In this document: one piece after another, positions 6,773 through 7,903 of the stretch
Layout: every line of letters begins with the position of its first letter
How positions within the stretch are numbered: the first letter of the stretch is position 1
DNA from: Micromonosporaceae bacterium
GTDB taxonomy: Bacteria; Actinomycetota; Actinomycetes; Mycobacteriales; Micromonosporaceae
Length of the DNA stretch: 7,903 bases
Direction: 5' to 3'
Assembly: GCA_019689695.1 (NCBI GenBank)
Contig: JADGHA010000175.1
Location: 1 to 7,903 of the forward strand
Notes under the pieces: generated by a model
Seen by the model: the letters and a program-made list of their open reading frames with translations, nothing else
What the model was told of the DNA's origin: nothing
Databases searched by the model: none
Program-made: the position numbers and the translations under genes

Positions 6773-6779
6773 CCTCGTT
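6773..6779 (-). promoter_or_regulatory. ribosome binding site that fixes the gltA start
   Basis: AACGAGG on the minus strand, six bases before the ATG at 6766. It supports this start rather than the in-frame ATG at 6814. Confidence 0.55.
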
Positions 6780-6798
6780 CCGCCGTCTTTCTTCCGTT

Positions 6799-6828
6799 GC
6801 CGAGTTAATATCACCGTAATCCCTCGGC
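6799..6828 (-). promoter_or_regulatory. candidate gltA promoter/operator: AT-rich core in a 6-base inverted repeat
   Basis: GCCGAG (6799-6804) and CTCGGC (6823-6828) are perfect inverted arms around an 18-base AT-rich core. On the minus strand this core reads as a GATATT -10-like hexamer followed by AAC. It is the only AT-rich spot between nadE and gltA. The -35 match (TTCCAC) is poor, so this rests on position and composition. Confidence 0.3.
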
Positions 6829-6869
6829 TCGTGGAAGGCCCAAGCCGCGGACCGTGAGTGAGTGATGGA

Positions 6870-7903
6870 TCACGACTCGCGGAAGCGGTTGGTGATCGGC
6901 AGGCGACGGTCCCGGCCGAACGCCTTGATGGAGATCTTCGGGCCGGGCGCCGACTGCCGCCGCTTGTACTCGGCGAGGTCGACCATGCGCAGCACCTTGT
7001 CCACCACTGCCGGGTCGTGCCCGGCCCGGATCAGCCCCTCCCGGCTGGCGTCGCCGTCGACGTACTCGGCGAGCAGCGGGTCCAGCACCTCGTACTCCGG
7101 CAGCGTGTCGGTGTCCAGCTGCCCGGGGCGCAGCTCGGCGCTGGGCGCCTTGCTGATCGTGGACTCCGGGATCGGCGGCTGCTCGCCGCGCTGCCGCGCC
7201 GCCGCATTGCGCCACCGCGCCAGCTGCCACACCATCGTCTTGGGCACGTCCTTGAGCGGGTTGAAGCCGCCCACCGAGTCCCCGTACAGAGTGGAGTAGC
7301 CGACCGCCAGCTCGCTCTTGTTGCCGGTGGTGAGCACCAGGTGCCCCTCCTGGTTGGACAGTGCCATCAAAATCACCCCGCGCACCCGGGCCTGCAGGTT
7401 CTCCACAGCCAATCCGGACAGGGACATGTTGGCCAGGAAGGCGTCCACCATCGGCTGGATCGGCTCGGTCCGGAAGTCCAGGCCGGTGCGGCGGGCCAAA
7501 TCGGCCGCGTCCCGCTTGGAGTGTTCGGAGGAGTGCTGGCTCGGCATCGACACACCGACCACACTGGATGCGCCCAGGGCGTCCACCGCTATGGCGGCCA
7601 CGACCGTGGAGTCGATTCCGCCGGAGAGGGCGATCACCACCGACTTGAAGCCGTTCTTCCGGACGTAGTCGCGCAGCCCGAGCACCAGCGCCCGCCACAC
7701 CTCCTCCTCGGCGCGCAGCCGCGGCGCCACCACACCGGGCGCCGGCGGGCCCGCCGGTGCAGCTCCGGCGTCCGAGACGTGCACCCGGCTGACCGCCATT
7801 TCGTGGCTGTCCACTGCCGGCGGCTGGTCCGCACCCGCCGGCAGGTCGACGTCGAGCACCATCAGGAGCTCGACGAACTGCGGCGCGCGGGACAGCACCT
7901 GGC
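6870..7903 (-). CDS. nadE: glutamine-dependent NAD(+) synthetase, C-terminal synthetase domain (5' end outside the window)
   Basis: About 343 C-terminal residues are present; the open frame runs off the right edge, where the N-terminal nitrilase-like glutaminase domain should lie in a protein usually near 580 residues. The part seen starts at the end of that domain (VLSRAPQFVELLMVLDVDLP). A Pro/Ala linker follows, then the ATP-pyrophosphatase domain with SGGIDST (P-loop), VSMPSQHSSEHSK, VLTTGNKSELAVGYSTLYGD, GGFNPLKDVPKT, and the family C-terminus DLAEYKRRQ and LPITNRFRES. The enzyme uses ATP and glutamine to amidate deamido-NAD to NAD in the cytoplasm. It is the first of three minus-strand genes (then gltA, panB), with 103 bases to gltA, so co-transcription is possible but not shown. 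A triple GTGA repeat (plus strand 6854-6865) lies just beyond its stop. Confidence 0.95.
   Translation of the reverse strand, partial: QVLSRAPQFVELLMVLDVDLPAGADQPPAVDSHEMAVSRVHVSDAGAAPAGPPAPGVVAPRLRAEEEVWRALVLGLRDYVRKNGFKSVVIALSGGIDSTVVAAIAVDALGASSVVGVSMPSQHSSEHSKRDAADLARRTGLDFRTEPIQPMVDAFLANMSLSGLAVENLQARVRGVILMALSNQEGHLVLTTGNKSELAVGYSTLYGDSVGGFNPLKDVPKTMVWQLARWRNAAARQRGEQPPIPESTISKAPSAELRPGQLDTDTLPEYEVLDPLLAEYVDGDASREGLIRAGHDPAVVDKVLRMVDLAEYKRRQSAPGPKISIKAFGRDRRLPITNRFRES

Noticed and set aside
5852..6808. Plus-strand 318-residue frame opposite gltA
   Set aside because: It is Val/Arg/Gln/His-rich without motifs, while the minus strand encodes the full citrate synthase triad.
6820..6851. 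Possible nadE terminator stem (CGGCT with AGCCG)
   Set aside because: Only five base pairs around a 13-base loop, with no T-run; not distinguishable from chance at this GC content.
6854..6865. Three tandem GTGA units just beyond the nadE stop
   Set aside because: Only three copies of a four-base unit; too short to call a functional repeat.

Overview
The window looks like chromosomal DNA of a high-GC actinomycete, most likely of the Micromonosporaceae or a close relative. The grounds are the strong G/C third-position bias, an F420-dependent redox gene (npdG), an AfsR-like STAND ATPase, a small YYWC/RLGPY protein of a type I know from actinobacteria, and a fused glutamine-dependent NAD synthetase of actinobacterial type. 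The family-level placement is inference; no search could be run.

Left part (1-2420): the last bases of a possible plus-strand gene meet, stop codon against stop codon at one CTAG, a long minus-strand gene. That gene encodes a membrane-anchored NB-ARC/STAND ATPase with a C-terminal TPR array. Positions 2421-2803 are a divergent intergenic region; its half nearer the plus-strand genes is clearly AT-richer (about 53% GC over 2621-2800) and carries inverted repeats.

Middle (2804-4441): three plus-strand genes. They are a 67-residue actinobacterial protein, a 192-residue Ala/Lys/Thr/Arg-only basic protein resembling histone H1 or the tail of mycobacterial HU, and NADPH:F420 oxidoreductase (npdG). 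GC-rich hairpins lie between them. The npdG stop and the convergent panB stop are separated by 84 bases made almost wholly of one huge G/C hairpin that includes a run of 23 G. It is a plausible bidirectional terminator whose poly-G core may be a sequencing or assembly artefact.

Right part (4526-7903): three minus-strand housekeeping genes in the transcription order nadE (5' part cut by the window edge), gltA (citrate synthase), panB (ketopantoate hydroxymethyltransferase). They serve NAD synthesis, TCA-cycle entry and CoA precursor synthesis. With npdG, this half of the window is dominated by cofactor and central carbon metabolism. I see no mobile element, CRISPR array, tRNA or rRNA, and no clear defence island. 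The least ordinary parts are the membrane-anchored STAND protein, the stand-alone histone-like protein, the AT-rich intergenic segment and the poly-G hairpin.
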